Under the pieces are notes generated by a model. That model searched no databases. It saw only the letters and a list, made by a program, of their open reading frames with translations, and was not told the DNA's origin. A stretch of DNA of 64,000 nucleotides, from positions 71,633 to 135,632 of the forward strand of contig JBFHFS010000006.1 in the NCBI GenBank assembly GCA_041583495.1, given 5' to 3'. Each line of letters begins with the position of its first letter. Position 1 is the first letter of the stretch. Origin of the DNA: JBFHFS01 sp041583495. Its GTDB lineage: Bacteria > Bacteroidota > Bacteroidia > Bacteroidales > Marinilabiliaceae. The position numbers and the translations under genes are program-made. Shown piece by piece: positions 45,152 through 54,311 of this stretch.

Positions 45152-47581
45152 ATGCAGTTACCTAATTCTTTCATAAGACTTTTAATCGTGTCTTTGAGTG
45201 GGCTCCTTATGGCCACCGGATTTAGTAAGGGTCAGGAACCTCTTACTTTTAGACAAAAAACAGCCTTCGACAGGGAGGTGATCCTTGAGTCCATGTACAG
45301 TGCCAAGGAATGGCAGGAAGCCCAGCATGAAGGGCCCGTGCCCACCAACTGGCTTACGGGAACCCTTTATACGGGTGTGTTTGCATGTTTTGAGGCTACG
45401 GGAAAGACTGAGTTTCTGGATGCCGCCAGGGAGTGGTGCATAGCGGCCGACTGGCGCTGTGGTGAAACGCGACCTCTTCATGCCGATGATATCTGTAGTT
45501 CGCAGACTTTTCTGGATGTTTATAGTCACGATAAAGATCCTTCCCAGATCGGGCCTATTAAGGACTTGATTGATCAGTATTACGTTGGCGCCGGGGTTAT
45601 TGATCGAAAATTGATGGGGCACTCCATCTGGAAAGAAGCCTCCCGACCGTTTACCGGCCGAAATTTGTGGTGGTGGTGCGATGCATTGTACATGGCGCCT
45701 CCTGTACTGGCACGGTTAGGAACGCATACAGGGGATTCTAAATATTTCGACCTCCTTCATAAATACTATTGGGATGCTAAGGCCTTTTTATTCGATCCTG
45801 AGGAGCATTTGTTTTACCGCGACCAGGGTGCTTTCCCTGAAAAAACAGGAAATGGAAAAAAACTTTTTTGGGGCCGGGGCAATGGCTGGGTAGTGGGTGG
45901 CCTGGTTCGTACACTGGATTATTTGCCCGATAGCGATCCAATGAAAAAACAATATCTCCAACTGTTTCAGGAGATGATGCTGACGATTGCCAAATATCAA
46001 AAAGAAGACGGATTATGGAGCGCTTCCCTTAACGATCCCAAATGGTTACCTGAACCTGAAACCAGCGCCTCTTCGTTTTTTACCTTTGCTTTGGCCGCCG
46101 GAATCAATCGCGGCTGGCTGGATTCAAAGGTTTATTTGCCGGTTTTGATCAAAGGGTGGGAAGGCTTGTTGGGCTGTTTGCGTGAAGACGGAAAACTTGA
46201 ATGGGCACAATTGGTGGATTATGCCCCCCGAACGGTTCGGCACGAAGACCATAAGAATTACGCACAGGGAGCGTTTCTGCTGGCTGCTTCCGAAATCTAC
46301 AAACTCAACTTAACCCCCAAAAAGTACCAGGAAAGTATCGGCGATAAACGCATCATCACTTTTTCGAAAGAGGGGGCCTGGACCTGGTATAATGATGAAC
46401 GGGTGGTTTTCTGGAACGATTATCTGGTTTTAGGCAATGTAAATAACCAGGGTGAGAGTTCGGTTACTCAGTATTTGCTGCCCGGGAAATCCTCCGGGGA
46501 TCGCTTGAAATCCTTCCCGCTGAGTACCTGGAAGGAGAAAGATGACCATAATAATCCCGCCTTGCTTCCTTTGAGTAAGGATCGTTTGCTGGCTGTGTAT
46601 GCACGACACGGCACAAAAAGTGAATTTAACAGTCGGATCATCTCCGGAAGATTCCAAATAGGACCGGAGGATACGGTTGCCCGGGAGGCAAGGGTGACCT
46701 ATTCGAACCTCTACCGGCTGGAGGCGGAAAATGGTCGTGTGTATAACTTTTTCCGTGGGAAAGGGTGGAACCCAAATATGGTCACCAGTGATGACCAGGG
46801 TGCTACCTGGTCGGATGCTCTCGAATTGTTTCGGTCGGGTGACAATTCTACCCGTCCCTATGTGAAGTATGCCAGCGATAATCAGGAGCGGATCGACCTT
46901 TTTTATACCGATGGACATCCTCGTGACGAAGCGGAAAATAATGTTTACCATGTATTCTATCAGAAAGGGAACCTGTTTAAAAGCAATGGAAAAAAGATTC
47001 GTTCTCTGGAGGCAATAAAGAGTGACCCCTTGAGTCCTAAGGAAGGGACCATGATTTTTGATGGCTCGGGAACGGATGGTCGTGGCTGGGTGCATGACTT
47101 TGAACGAGGCGAAAATGGTGAATTGGCCGGGGTTTTTATCTCCTCACCCGATGGAGATGAAGGTCTGGACTTGCGCTATCGGTATGCCTGGTTTAATCCC
47201 GGGAAGAAGAGATGGAATAATTATGAAATGGCCTTTGCCGGACCCCATCTTTATGTTCCCGAGAATCATTATGCCGGCGGGATTTGCATCGATCCGGCCG
47301 ATATCAATGTGGTCTATCTCTCTTCGTCTCTTAATCCTTCCACCGGAAAACCCAATGGGACCGGTAAGTTTCAGATTTTTAAAGGCATCACCGCCGATCA
47401 TGGACAAACCTGGACGTTCGAACAACTGACCTTTGATCTTAAACACGACAATCTGCGACCCGTTGTTCCCCGAAACAGGCCTGAGGATATTGAAGAGTGT
47501 GTGGTCTGGTTTAGAGGGGATTATCAAACCTATACCGATTACAATTGTGAAATTGTGGGTTTTATCAGCGGAATAAAATAG
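45152..47581 (+). CDS. GH105 unsaturated uronyl hydrolase fused to a BNR_4 beta-propeller (possible rhamnosyl-glucuronate lyase)
   Basis: The 809-residue protein has a signal peptide (about residues 1-27) and two modules. Residues 40-390 are a GH88/GH105 (alpha/alpha)6 barrel with the catalytic Asp in WWWCDALYMAPP (D177) and the signature WGRGNGWVVGG (residues 240-250). GH105 enzymes hydrate and release 4,5-unsaturated uronyl residues. Residues 402-809 resemble BNR_4 propellers: EGAWTWYNDERVVFW and the conserved KEKDDHNNPAL (H466), with Asp-box-like DDQGATWSD and DHGQTWTF. Seven-bladed propellers of this type include ulvan lyases (PL24, PL25) and enzymes acting on Rha-GlcA caps. The fusion could first cut Rha-GlcA and then remove the unsaturated residue. 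The lyase role is inference; the propeller might only bind substrate. It follows kduD by 163 bases. Confidence 0.85.
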   Translation: MQLPNSFIRLLIVSLSGLLMATGFSKGQEPLTFRQKTAFDREVILESMYSAKEWQEAQHEGPVPTNWLTGTLYTGVFACFEATGKTEFLDAAREWCIAADWRCGETRPLHADDICSSQTFLDVYSHDKDPSQIGPIKDLIDQYYVGAGVIDRKLMGHSIWKEASRPFTGRNLWWWCDALYMAPPVLARLGTHTGDSKYFDLLHKYYWDAKAFLFDPEEHLFYRDQGAFPEKTGNGKKLFWGRGNGWVVGGLVRTLDYLPDSDPMKKQYLQLFQEMMLTIAKYQKEDGLWSASLNDPKWLPEPETSASSFFTFALAAGINRGWLDSKVYLPVLIKGWEGLLGCLREDGKLEWAQLVDYAPRTVRHEDHKNYAQGAFLLAASEIYKLNLTPKKYQESIGDKRIITFSKEGAWTWYNDERVVFWNDYLVLGNVNNQGESSVTQYLLPGKSSGDRLKSFPLSTWKEKDDHNNPALLPLSKDRLLAVYARHGTKSEFNSRIISGRFQIGPEDTVAREARVTYSNLYRLEAENGRVYNFFRGKGWNPNMVTSDDQGATWSDALELFRSGDNSTRPYVKYASDNQERIDLFYTDGHPRDEAENNVYHVFYQKGNLFKSNGKKIRSLEAIKSDPLSPKEGTMIFDGSGTDGRGWVHDFERGENGELAGVFISSPDGDEGLDLRYRYAWFNPGKKRWNNYEMAFAGPHLYVPENHYAGGICIDPADINVVYLSSSLNPSTGKPNGTGKFQIFKGITADHGQTWTFEQLTFDLKHDNLRPVVPRNRPEDIEECVVWFRGDYQTYTDYNCEIVGFISGIK

Positions 47582-47748
47582 CCCTTGGGGAGAGAATATT
47601 GGGATTCAGGAAATTACCTGGAGCGAACCGAAAATCCCCAATAAATTTAATCTCGTGAACAATAAAAGTTAAAGCCGGTGCAACTTGAGCACTTAAACGA
47701 AAAATAGATTTTTACCGGACAATAGTGAACCGGATTAATAAAAACATT

Positions 47749-48960
47749 ATGGAATTAAAAACATTTTTTTGGGGGAGTTTGCTGGGAACGCTTGCTGTTA
47801 GCTGCAATTCCTCAGGTGATTATGTGGTCGATAACAGTGGGTCTGAGCTGTCACGAACCGATTTGGCTGTGGTAATCTCCAGGGCCGATGTTAATGAATA
47901 CCTGGCTGTTCCGGAAGGGAACCAATATGTGGTAGCCCTCGACGATAAGGGCGAGGTTTTGCCCTCTCAAAACGATGATCTGGATGGGGATGGCCAGTGG
48001 GATGAGTTGGCTTTTTTGGTTGATGTAGAGGGTGAATCCCAAAAGAGGATTCATTTTGAGTTGCGTTCATCCGCAGAGATGCCTCTCTTTCCCAGACGAA
48101 CCAATATTCGGTTTGGGTATCAGGGGGAACCCTTTGCTGAAGTGGTTTCCGCCGAAAGGTTAAAGACTTCAGACAGCCCAAGCAGTTCAGCTGCCTGGCA
48201 GATGGAGGGTCCCACCTGGGAAAATGATGTGGTGGGCTTTAGAAATTATTATGACGCCCGAAATGGGATGGATATCTATGGGAAGCGAACCCAGGAAATG
48301 GTGTTGGACTCGGTGGGTATTCGTGGTCAGAACTACCACGAATTGGATGACTGGGGCATGGATATTCTGCATGCCGGAAACTCCCTGGGGGCCGGTGCTA
48401 TTGCGATACGTGTGGGGGATCGTACCACCCGGGTAGGAATCATGCAACGAGGCACCTATCGTTTTGTCACCGAAGGTCCCGTGCGGGCCATCTTTGAATT
48501 GGGCTTTGAGGGGGTTGAAGTGGCTGATCGTCGCTACAATCTGCGTCATGAAATTTCTATTTATGCCGGCGACCACTTCTACCGGAGTCGGGTGTGGGTC
48601 GACGGATTGAAAGGGGATGAAGAACTGGTGGCCGGGATTGTAAACATCCATCAGAAAGAGTCTTTTCAGGTAGATGTTCCCGGATTTAACATTGTGGGCT
48701 CACACGGGCCTCAGGCCTTTTTGGGCGAAAATCTGGGAATGGCGCTTCTGGTGCCCGAGGATGAGTTCGTGGGGTCCTGGAAAGCTCCCGATACGGGTGA
48801 CGGGATTGTGGAAACTCATCTGGTTAGCATGAAGCTCTCCAACAGGAAACCTACTGATTTCTGCTTTTTTGTTGGATGGGAGTACCAGGATAAGGGATTT
48901 GCCCGGTTGGATTATTTTAAGGAAATGGTTGCTAAGGCAACTCTTCGGCTCAAGAAATAA
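47749..48960 (+). CDS. DUF4861 lipoprotein
   Basis: The ATG at 47749 is chosen because it leads straight into a lipoprotein signal (MELKTFF to LAVSC); a GTG at 47725 in frame would add eight residues. The 403-residue protein resembles DUF4861: RADVNEYLAVPEG, DDKGEVLPSQNDDLDGDGQWDEL (an acidic, probably metal-binding stretch), then YHELDDWGMDILHAG and GDHFYRSRVWVDGL. DUF4861 proteins recur beside GH88/GH105 and lyase genes in Bacteroidota pectin and related loci, but I know of no proven activity. It lies 167 bases after the GH105 fusion. A role on the unsaturated or rhamnosylated product is a guess from context. Confidence 0.75.
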   Translation: MELKTFFWGSLLGTLAVSCNSSGDYVVDNSGSELSRTDLAVVISRADVNEYLAVPEGNQYVVALDDKGEVLPSQNDDLDGDGQWDELAFLVDVEGESQKRIHFELRSSAEMPLFPRRTNIRFGYQGEPFAEVVSAERLKTSDSPSSSAAWQMEGPTWENDVVGFRNYYDARNGMDIYGKRTQEMVLDSVGIRGQNYHELDDWGMDILHAGNSLGAGAIAIRVGDRTTRVGIMQRGTYRFVTEGPVRAIFELGFEGVEVADRRYNLRHEISIYAGDHFYRSRVWVDGLKGDEELVAGIVNIHQKESFQVDVPGFNIVGSHGPQAFLGENLGMALLVPEDEFVGSWKAPDTGDGIVETHLVSMKLSNRKPTDFCFFVGWEYQDKGFARLDYFKEMVAKATLRLKK

Positions 48961-49232
48961 TAACCTAATTCCAGGTTCGTCATTTGGGGAAAAGAAAAAG
49001 CCCAAATAGCCGGGAAAGGAAGGGGATAGAGGCGAGAGATTAGAGGAAAGAGGTTAGAGGGAAGGGAATAGAGGGAAGAGGCTAGAATTTAGAAGTTGGA
49101 GGTTGGGGGTTTGGATGGTAAAGGAGTGAATTGCTGGAAATTAATACAGTGTTAAAGAATGTTTTGAGGCGGAGTTTTTCGGCGCTTGCGGTTTTTTTTG
49201 CTTGATTCTAACGACTGATTCAGAAAAAGTAT
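48961..49232. other. intergenic region with purine-rich low-complexity tract
   Basis: This gap separates the DUF4861 gene from the convergent fadL-like gene. A small hairpin (ATTTGGG at 48982 with CCCAAAT at 49001) follows the DUF4861 stop without a T-run. The tract 49019-49115 consists of G/A-rich short repeats. No coding frame is convincing on either strand. Confidence 0.6.
49019..49115. repeat. degenerate purine-rich repeat (AGAGG/TTAGAGG units)
   Basis: The tract is built from variants of TTAGAGG and AGAGGGAAG repeated with irregular 8-12 base spacing, strongly strand-biased for purines. Such tracts can slip during replication. It is outside any gene. Confidence 0.6.
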
Positions 49233-49271
49233 AAGGGGGCAGATATCAGATTGACCTGATTCTGCCCCCTT
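49233..49271. terminator. strong bidirectional-looking intrinsic terminator
   Basis: AAGGGGGCAGA at 49233-49243 pairs perfectly with TCTGCCCCCTT at 49261-49271. An inner stem, ATCAG with CTGAT, extends it. A T-run lies beyond it in the minus direction, 45 bases after the fadL-like stop, and the plus side is also T-rich. It can end both converging transcripts. Confidence 0.8.
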
Positions 49272-49316
49272 TCATTATTGACTTTTTCTATAATGGCCTT
49301 ATTTATTACCCTCTGG

Positions 49317-50636
49317 TTATTTGGTGAAGGTGTAGCTGATGCCTATCATTATTAAATCGGTGGACATGTCATAGGCGACTTCACTGCCGGGGATGGCGCC
49401 ATAAGGTGGGTAAGTAGAGGCGAACATGGGGTTAAGCAATTGCCCTGAAGTTTTTCCTCCGCTGGATCCGTGATGGTACATGGCATCAAAATTAATTTTA
49501 GCGCTTGCCTTAAAGGTTAGTCCAAATTGGAAGGCATTTTTAATGATGGCCGTGGCCGGTACATTATAGAAGGCTACCTCATCGCTTATGGGGTTGGAGC
49601 TGTACGTGTAACCCGCCCGCAGAGGCAATTTGTTGATTCCTTTGTACTGAATCCCTGCCGATAGAATGGTGATGTTTTCCCAGCCAAATCCTGCCACTGA
49701 GGCCGTTTGGGTCCAGCCGGTGGTCGAAAAACCGTCGGTATTCTCGTAATCGACCATTCTGTAATCAAGAGCCAGATCAAAATCAGCTGCTGAGTAGCCT
49801 AACCCCAGTGATAGTATGGCCGGATAATCCATGTTAAATTGGCTGGTGCCGGTGGAAGCATCGAGATAGGTGTTTTCGAATTCAAAATCGCTAAAATATT
49901 GGGTGGTTTTATACGAGGCGCCCGCCTTAAATCCCGTCCCGCTGTCGAAAAACAACCCAAACTGGCCCCCAAAACCGGTAGCTGTGGCTTTATTGGTGTT
50001 TGGATACCCAACTCCGGGAACCATCGAGGGATTGGCTGTAGGGTTGGGCATTAATTCCAGAGATGCATAATTAAAGGTGGGCTCTATCCCAAATGAAAGC
50101 TTATCCGACAACTCATAAGCCCAGGTAAATCCTACCTGTAACAACATATAGTCGGATTCGATCCTGCCAAAGCCGCCCGCGCTTTGGGGCATATTTATGG
50201 GGTTGGATTGGCTCTCGGGGAAGGTCACCCCGAAGCCGCTAATGCCAAAGGCCGAAGCACCAAAGGTGTGCCTGCTGTCTGCTTTTCCCCAGACCATGGA
50301 CAGAGCAGGCATGGGTGAAACACCCCGGTCATCTTTTGTGGTTCCGCTGTAGAAATTTCCTGTAGGACTACCCATTTCATCGAATTCCGGAACCGTAGAA
50401 CTTAATTCCGGAGAGGAGAAGAACATCCCAATGTCGAATTTTATGGTTTGTTCGTTAAACGCCGAGATGGAAGCCGGATTCCATTGAAGTGCTCCTGAAA
50501 TGTCAAGTGGTTGAGCGGTGGCAGCCCCCCCCATCGACATGTTTACCGCACCAACTCCCTGCATAATATGCCCTGCCTGGGGAAAGGCCGTGGTCGAAAG
50601 AAGGGCGATGCAAAAAAACAGAAATAACTTTTTCAT
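49317..50636 (-). CDS. OmpP1/FadL-family outer-membrane transporter
   Basis: The 439-residue protein has a signal peptide (MKKLFLFFCIALLSTTAFP) and then the FadL start AGHIMQGVGAVNMSMGGAAT followed by GALQWNPASIS, where the NPA motif and small N-terminal plug (hatch) are family hallmarks. The remainder alternates short amphipathic strands and ends in an aromatic residue two before the C-terminus (ISYTFTK), as expected for a 14-stranded barrel. FadL proteins pass hydrophobic molecules such as long-chain fatty acids across the outer membrane. It stands alone between a terminator and a 500-base gap, with no link to the sugar genes. Ligand not predictable. Confidence 0.9.
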   Translation of the reverse strand: MKKLFLFFCIALLSTTAFPQAGHIMQGVGAVNMSMGGAATAQPLDISGALQWNPASISAFNEQTIKFDIGMFFSSPELSSTVPEFDEMGSPTGNFYSGTTKDDRGVSPMPALSMVWGKADSRHTFGASAFGISGFGVTFPESQSNPINMPQSAGGFGRIESDYMLLQVGFTWAYELSDKLSFGIEPTFNYASLELMPNPTANPSMVPGVGYPNTNKATATGFGGQFGLFFDSGTGFKAGASYKTTQYFSDFEFENTYLDASTGTSQFNMDYPAILSLGLGYSAADFDLALDYRMVDYENTDGFSTTGWTQTASVAGFGWENITILSAGIQYKGINKLPLRAGYTYSSNPISDEVAFYNVPATAIIKNAFQFGLTFKASAKINFDAMYHHGSSGGKTSGQLLNPMFASTYPPYGAIPGSEVAYDMSTDLIMIGISYTFTK

Positions 50637-51083
50637 AGCTTGGTTTCCTTTAATTGAAAGAATGTAAATATATAGATACCAAGTTAAGGCTAATTGTTAA
50701 ATAAGGAAAGGAAAAGATTAAAAATGTTGGCTGATTTTTTGTTCCAAAACATTTGTGTGCGGGAAAAATTTTGGTTTATGCTTTAAGGTGTTGATTTTCC
50801 ATTGGTTAGTTGGCTTGTAGAAATAGCTTGGTTTTCCGGGGAAAGGGTCGTTAGAAAAGGATTTGAATTTTTTGACGCTTCTCTGGCCCAACGGTGTTTT
50901 AATATAATTGAATTCTGTTTTGCCCGGTATTGTTACAACCAGGTTTTGCTCATTGGCTTCTCTAAACGCAAAATTTTGGGTTACTTATTTTAGCTGCTCC
51001 AAAAAAAGTAAAAGCCCTTGCGGCTCTGTCACATATAAAGAAGAAACCTTTGTTACCGGACCATATGGATTCCAAAATAGAAT
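50637..51083. other. intergenic region, no gene recognised
   Basis: About 450 bases lie between the start of the fadL-like gene and the FKBP terminator. Plus-strand frames here give atypical, low-complexity peptides. A minus-strand frame of about 90 codons is open (roughly 50725-50990) but has no start codon and no family resemblance. No tRNA cloverleaf was found. The fadL promoter should lie near 50640-50720, but no clear TAnnTTTG box was seen. Confidence 0.5.
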
Positions 51084-51114
51084 AAAAAAACCCGGGGGAA
51101 GCCCGGGTTTTTTT
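51084..51114 (-). terminator. intrinsic terminator of the FKBP gene
   Basis: AAAAAAACCCGGG at 51084-51096 and CCCGGGTTTTTTT at 51102-51114 form a perfect 13-base stem with a 5-base loop, ending in a T-run on either strand. It lies 21 bases after the FKBP stop codon on the minus strand. Confidence 0.88.
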
Positions 51115-51134
51115 ATTTGGTGAAGCAATTGTTG

Positions 51135-51944
51135 TTATTTCACAATGTCAATCAATTCCACATCAAAGATAAGGGTTTCATTGGGACCGATATCATTTCC
51201 CTGGCCTCTAGAGCCATAGGCCAAATCAGAGGGGATATACAGTTTCCATTTCGAACCTGTAGGCATCAGCTGAAGCGCTTCCTGCCAGCCTTTGATAACC
51301 CCATTCACTCTAAATTTGGCGGTATCGCCGCGCTCCACGGAGCTGTCGAATACAGTGCCATTCAGAAGGGTTCCGTGATAGGTAACTTTGACCTGATCGG
51401 TCGCTGCTGGTTTGGCTCCATTACCCTCTTTTAAAATTTCGTATTGAAGGCCGCTTTCCAGAGTGGTTACATTCTCTTTTTGCCCATTTACTTTTAAAAA
51501 TGCTTGTCCTTTTTCCAGATTCTGTAGCCCTGTTTCCTTTGCCTCAGCTTCTTTTTTGGTTCTTGTTGCCTCAAACGCCTGACGAAGGAAGGCATCTGCC
51601 GTCATTTCGGTAAAATGAGATTTGCCATAAGCCAGTTCGTTGAAAAAACCTTTTTTAAAGAGGTCGATATTGAGGGTGTCGAACTGGTTTTTTCTAAAGT
51701 CGACATATCTCTCCTGAAGGGCTGCCTTTGAAAAGGCTTTGGCAACCAGCTTATAGTCGATGGTGTCGAAAGGGCTCTCAGCCACTTTCTTTTTCCAGGT
51801 TAATGCTTCAAAATAGCCTAATGCATAACTTACACTGTCGATTTGAGAATTCATTTCGGCTTTGCCGGTATTGGGGACCTTGTTACATCCGGCAACTAAA
51901 AAAAGTGCCACGGCCATTGCCGCGATAAAATAGTTCTTTTTCAT
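51135..51944 (-). CDS. FKBP-type peptidyl-prolyl cis-trans isomerase lipoprotein
   Basis: The ATG at 51944 is chosen because it opens a lipoprotein signal (MKKNYFIAAM to LVAGC); an upstream ATG at 51974 adds ten odd residues. The 269-residue protein has an N-terminal helical dimerisation region as in FkpA/Mip proteins (SVSYALGYFEALTWKKK) and a C-terminal FKBP domain: LQYEILKEGNG, VTYHGTLLNGTVFDSS, VIKGWQEALQLMPTGSKW, IPSDLAYGSRG and LIFDVELIDI. It catalyses proline isomerisation and acts as a folding helper in the periplasm. The C-terminal domain is complete. Confidence 0.94.
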   Translation of the reverse strand: MKKNYFIAAMAVALFLVAGCNKVPNTGKAEMNSQIDSVSYALGYFEALTWKKKVAESPFDTIDYKLVAKAFSKAALQERYVDFRKNQFDTLNIDLFKKGFFNELAYGKSHFTEMTADAFLRQAFEATRTKKEAEAKETGLQNLEKGQAFLKVNGQKENVTTLESGLQYEILKEGNGAKPAATDQVKVTYHGTLLNGTVFDSSVERGDTAKFRVNGVIKGWQEALQLMPTGSKWKLYIPSDLAYGSRGQGNDIGPNETLIFDVELIDIVK

Positions 51945-52060
51945 AAAGGTTGATGAAAGTTTAGTATAAAACATCTGTAAAAAAAATTGTTTGTCTCTTT
52001 GCGGGGGAAAGGTACAAAAAAGCGATAAAATATTGGTGCTATCTTAAATAACTCGAACAC

Positions 52061-52735
52061 TTAAATTTTTGTGGCCCTTATTATTTCTCTTTTTCCTGGC
52101 GGGCCCGGGATTTTTTCGATGGTAAACCCGGCACTCTTCAGAGCTCTCTTTACTGTTCCTTTTACGCTGTAAGTGGTGAGTATTCCTCCCGGCCGCATGG
52201 CTTTCCCAAGCTTCTCAAATACCGCGGGGGTCCATAATTCAGGCTGTTTGTCCGGGCCAAAAGCATCAAAATAGATGAGGTCGAATAGTGAATCGGGACG
52301 GTAAGTCAACAGGTCTTGTTCCATCTTCAATAACTCAAAATGAGGTGTGATGGCGCGGGGTGTGTCCCACCTGGCCTGATGCATGAGGTTGAAAAAGGTT
52401 TGTGCGTCGGGATGTTTAAGGCGTTGGGGATAATTTATTTTTGAAACCATCTGGGGTGATAACGGATAGCGTTCCAGGGTGTGGTAAACAATCTCTTTAT
52501 CGGGCGCCTCAAGGAGCGTGAGAAGTGCATTTAATCCGGTTCCAAAGCCAACCTCCAAAATTCTTATTGCTTTGCCCGGAAGGTGCTTAAGACCTGCGTT
52601 AATGAAAATATGCATCGATTCTTGTAAGGCACCATGTGTGGAGTGATAATGTTCATCTATATCGGGTCTGTAAAAGGTGGTTGAGCCATCATCGGATATC
52701 TTAACTTCAATTATAGGGCCTTGTGTTGGGTTCAT
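52061..52735 (-). CDS. mnmD: tRNA (5-methylaminomethyl-2-thiouridine)(34)-methyltransferase, free-standing MnmD
   Basis: The 224-residue protein matches the MnmD/DUF752 methyltransferase: FYRPDIDEHYHSTHGALQES near the start, the SAM-binding motif ILEVGFGTGLNALL and the catalytic-region DLIYFDAFGPDKQPELWT. In E. coli this domain is fused to an oxidase as MnmC; many Bacteroidota carry the methyltransferase alone, as here. It completes mnm5s2U at the wobble position of tRNAs. It is divergent from dinB across a 173-base gap. Confidence 0.92.
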   Translation of the reverse strand: MNPTQGPIIEVKISDDGSTTFYRPDIDEHYHSTHGALQESMHIFINAGLKHLPGKAIRILEVGFGTGLNALLTLLEAPDKEIVYHTLERYPLSPQMVSKINYPQRLKHPDAQTFFNLMHQARWDTPRAITPHFELLKMEQDLLTYRPDSLFDLIYFDAFGPDKQPELWTPAVFEKLGKAMRPGGILTTYSVKGTVKRALKSAGFTIEKIPGPPGKREIIRATKI

Positions 52736-52908
52736 TTTGTTGTTTTTTTGCCTGATATTAAGGGTTCAGGGCGTCCACCAGCTAACGGGTGTGCTTCCCT
52801 GAATTGACCAACTCACCATAGGATATGGTGGATAAGAGGTTCTGCGCCTTTTTTAATAAACAAAAATATTTGCGTCTAAAATTAAAGTAAATCTGCTAAA
52901 CTTGCAGA

Positions 52909-53976
52909 ATGGTGCGAAAAATCATCCACATCGATATGGACGCTTTTTTTGCTTCTATCGAGCAACGCGACCATCCGGAGCTAAAGGGTAAGCCTGTGGC
53001 GGTGGGGCGGGGAAGCACCCGCGGGGTGGTGGCGGCTGCCAGTTATGAAGCCCGAAAGTTTGGGGTGCATTCGGCTATGCCTTCGGTGGTGGCTGCGCGC
53101 AAATGCCCCGATCTGATCTTTATGCCCCCCCGGTTCGAGGTTTATAAGAGTGTCTCCGCTTCGGTGATGAACCTCTTTCGCGAATATACCGATCTGGTAG
53201 AACCCTTGTCGATTGATGAGGCCTTTCTGGATGTGACCTCCAACAAAAAAGGGATGCCCTCGGCTACCCTGATTGCCCGCGAAATCAAATCACGAATATT
53301 TGAAATGACTGGATTGAGAGCCTCTGCCGGAATCAGTATCAACAAGTTTTTGGCCAAGATTGCCTCCGATCAGCGCAAACCGGATGGGTTGTTTGTGATT
53401 AAACCAAACGAAGTGATGTCGTTCATTGAAACACTGCCGGTGGCCAAATTCTATGGGGTAGGTCCCCGCACCGCTGAGAAAATGCATGAGCTGGGCCTGT
53501 TTTTTGGTAAAGATCTTCAACTGGCCGATCCTCAGCTGTTGATTCGTCATTTTGGGAAAGCCGGCCACTTTTTTTATCAGGTGGCACAGGGTGTTGATAA
53601 CCGGCCGGTGATGCCTCACCGGGTGCGTAAATCGGTGGGCATCGAGAGTACCTTTCTGGAAGATTTGGCAGACTTGGATCAGATGTTGGAGGCCCTTTCC
53701 GAATTGGAAGAGGGGCTGTGGAAAAGAATCCTCCGACATGGGCGGTTCGGAAAAACACTCACCCTTAAGGTCAAATACAGCGACTTTGAGCAGATTACCC
53801 GGTCGCAATCGTTTTTACAGCCCATAACCCTTCGGCCTGAAATACATCGGGTGGCCGCCGATCTGCTGCGTTTGGCCAATCCTCAAAAGAGGGTGCGTCT
53901 GCTGGGAATTACCCTCTCTAATTTTGAGGAGGAAGCCAACGCCGACCCCCTCCAATTGACCATCGATTTTGATTAA
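52909..53976 (+). CDS. dinB: DNA polymerase IV (Y-family translesion polymerase)
   Basis: The 355-residue protein has the Y-family palm motifs IHIDMDAFFASIEQRDHP (first catalytic Asp pair) and PLSIDEAFLDVT (second acidic site), the finger stretch GVVAAASYEARKFGVHSAMP, helix-hairpin-helix text KFYGVGPRTAEKMHELGL, and a little-finger domain ending near residue 340. It lacks the long C-terminal extensions of UvrX/UmuC and ends with NADPLQLTIDFD; the last residues (QLTIDF) resemble a beta-clamp-binding tail. It copies past damaged bases. No LexA box was recognised upstream. Confidence 0.95.
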   Translation: MVRKIIHIDMDAFFASIEQRDHPELKGKPVAVGRGSTRGVVAAASYEARKFGVHSAMPSVVAARKCPDLIFMPPRFEVYKSVSASVMNLFREYTDLVEPLSIDEAFLDVTSNKKGMPSATLIAREIKSRIFEMTGLRASAGISINKFLAKIASDQRKPDGLFVIKPNEVMSFIETLPVAKFYGVGPRTAEKMHELGLFFGKDLQLADPQLLIRHFGKAGHFFYQVAQGVDNRPVMPHRVRKSVGIESTFLEDLADLDQMLEALSELEEGLWKRILRHGRFGKTLTLKVKYSDFEQITRSQSFLQPITLRPEIHRVAADLLRLANPQKRVRLLGITLSNFEEEANADPLQLTIDFD

Positions 53977-54311
53977 CCTCATTGAAATTGGTGGCCGCAG
54001 TTCCTGGTCGGGGACCAAACCTTTTTGGGGTCGATGGGCCTGAATCGGTCAATTTGAGTTAATTTTACATTTTATTGGTTGTGACAGCGGGCTATTTAAT
54101 AGACTGGCCCGTAAAAATTCTCTATCGTAAGAAGAGCTGTAGTGCGATCGTTTATTGTAGGATAATTAATTACGTTCTTTCTTTACTCGATCAAGGATTT
54201 TGTAACCAGGATTAAAGATGATGCATTAACTTGAAAAAATGTGGTTTCATCTTATTGATAATAAACAATATATAAGTGATCATTGGTGTTTTGATTTGAA
54301 TTGATATATTT
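53977..54311. other. intergenic region after dinB, nothing recognised
   Basis: About 335 A/T-rich bases follow dinB. Frames in both directions are short, and no hairpin with T-run or tRNA-like fold was found. The palindrome cluster begins at 54312. Confidence 0.5.

Noticed and set aside
45152..47581. Reading the GH105 protein as an ulvan-specific enzyme
   Set aside because: The propeller is compatible, but the absence of sulfatases and the GH127/GH106 neighbours make an ulvan locus less likely than a plant glycan one.
50725..50990. Open minus-strand frame of about 90 codons upstream of fadL
   Set aside because: No start codon, no family resemblance and unclear ends; not enough to call a gene or remnant.
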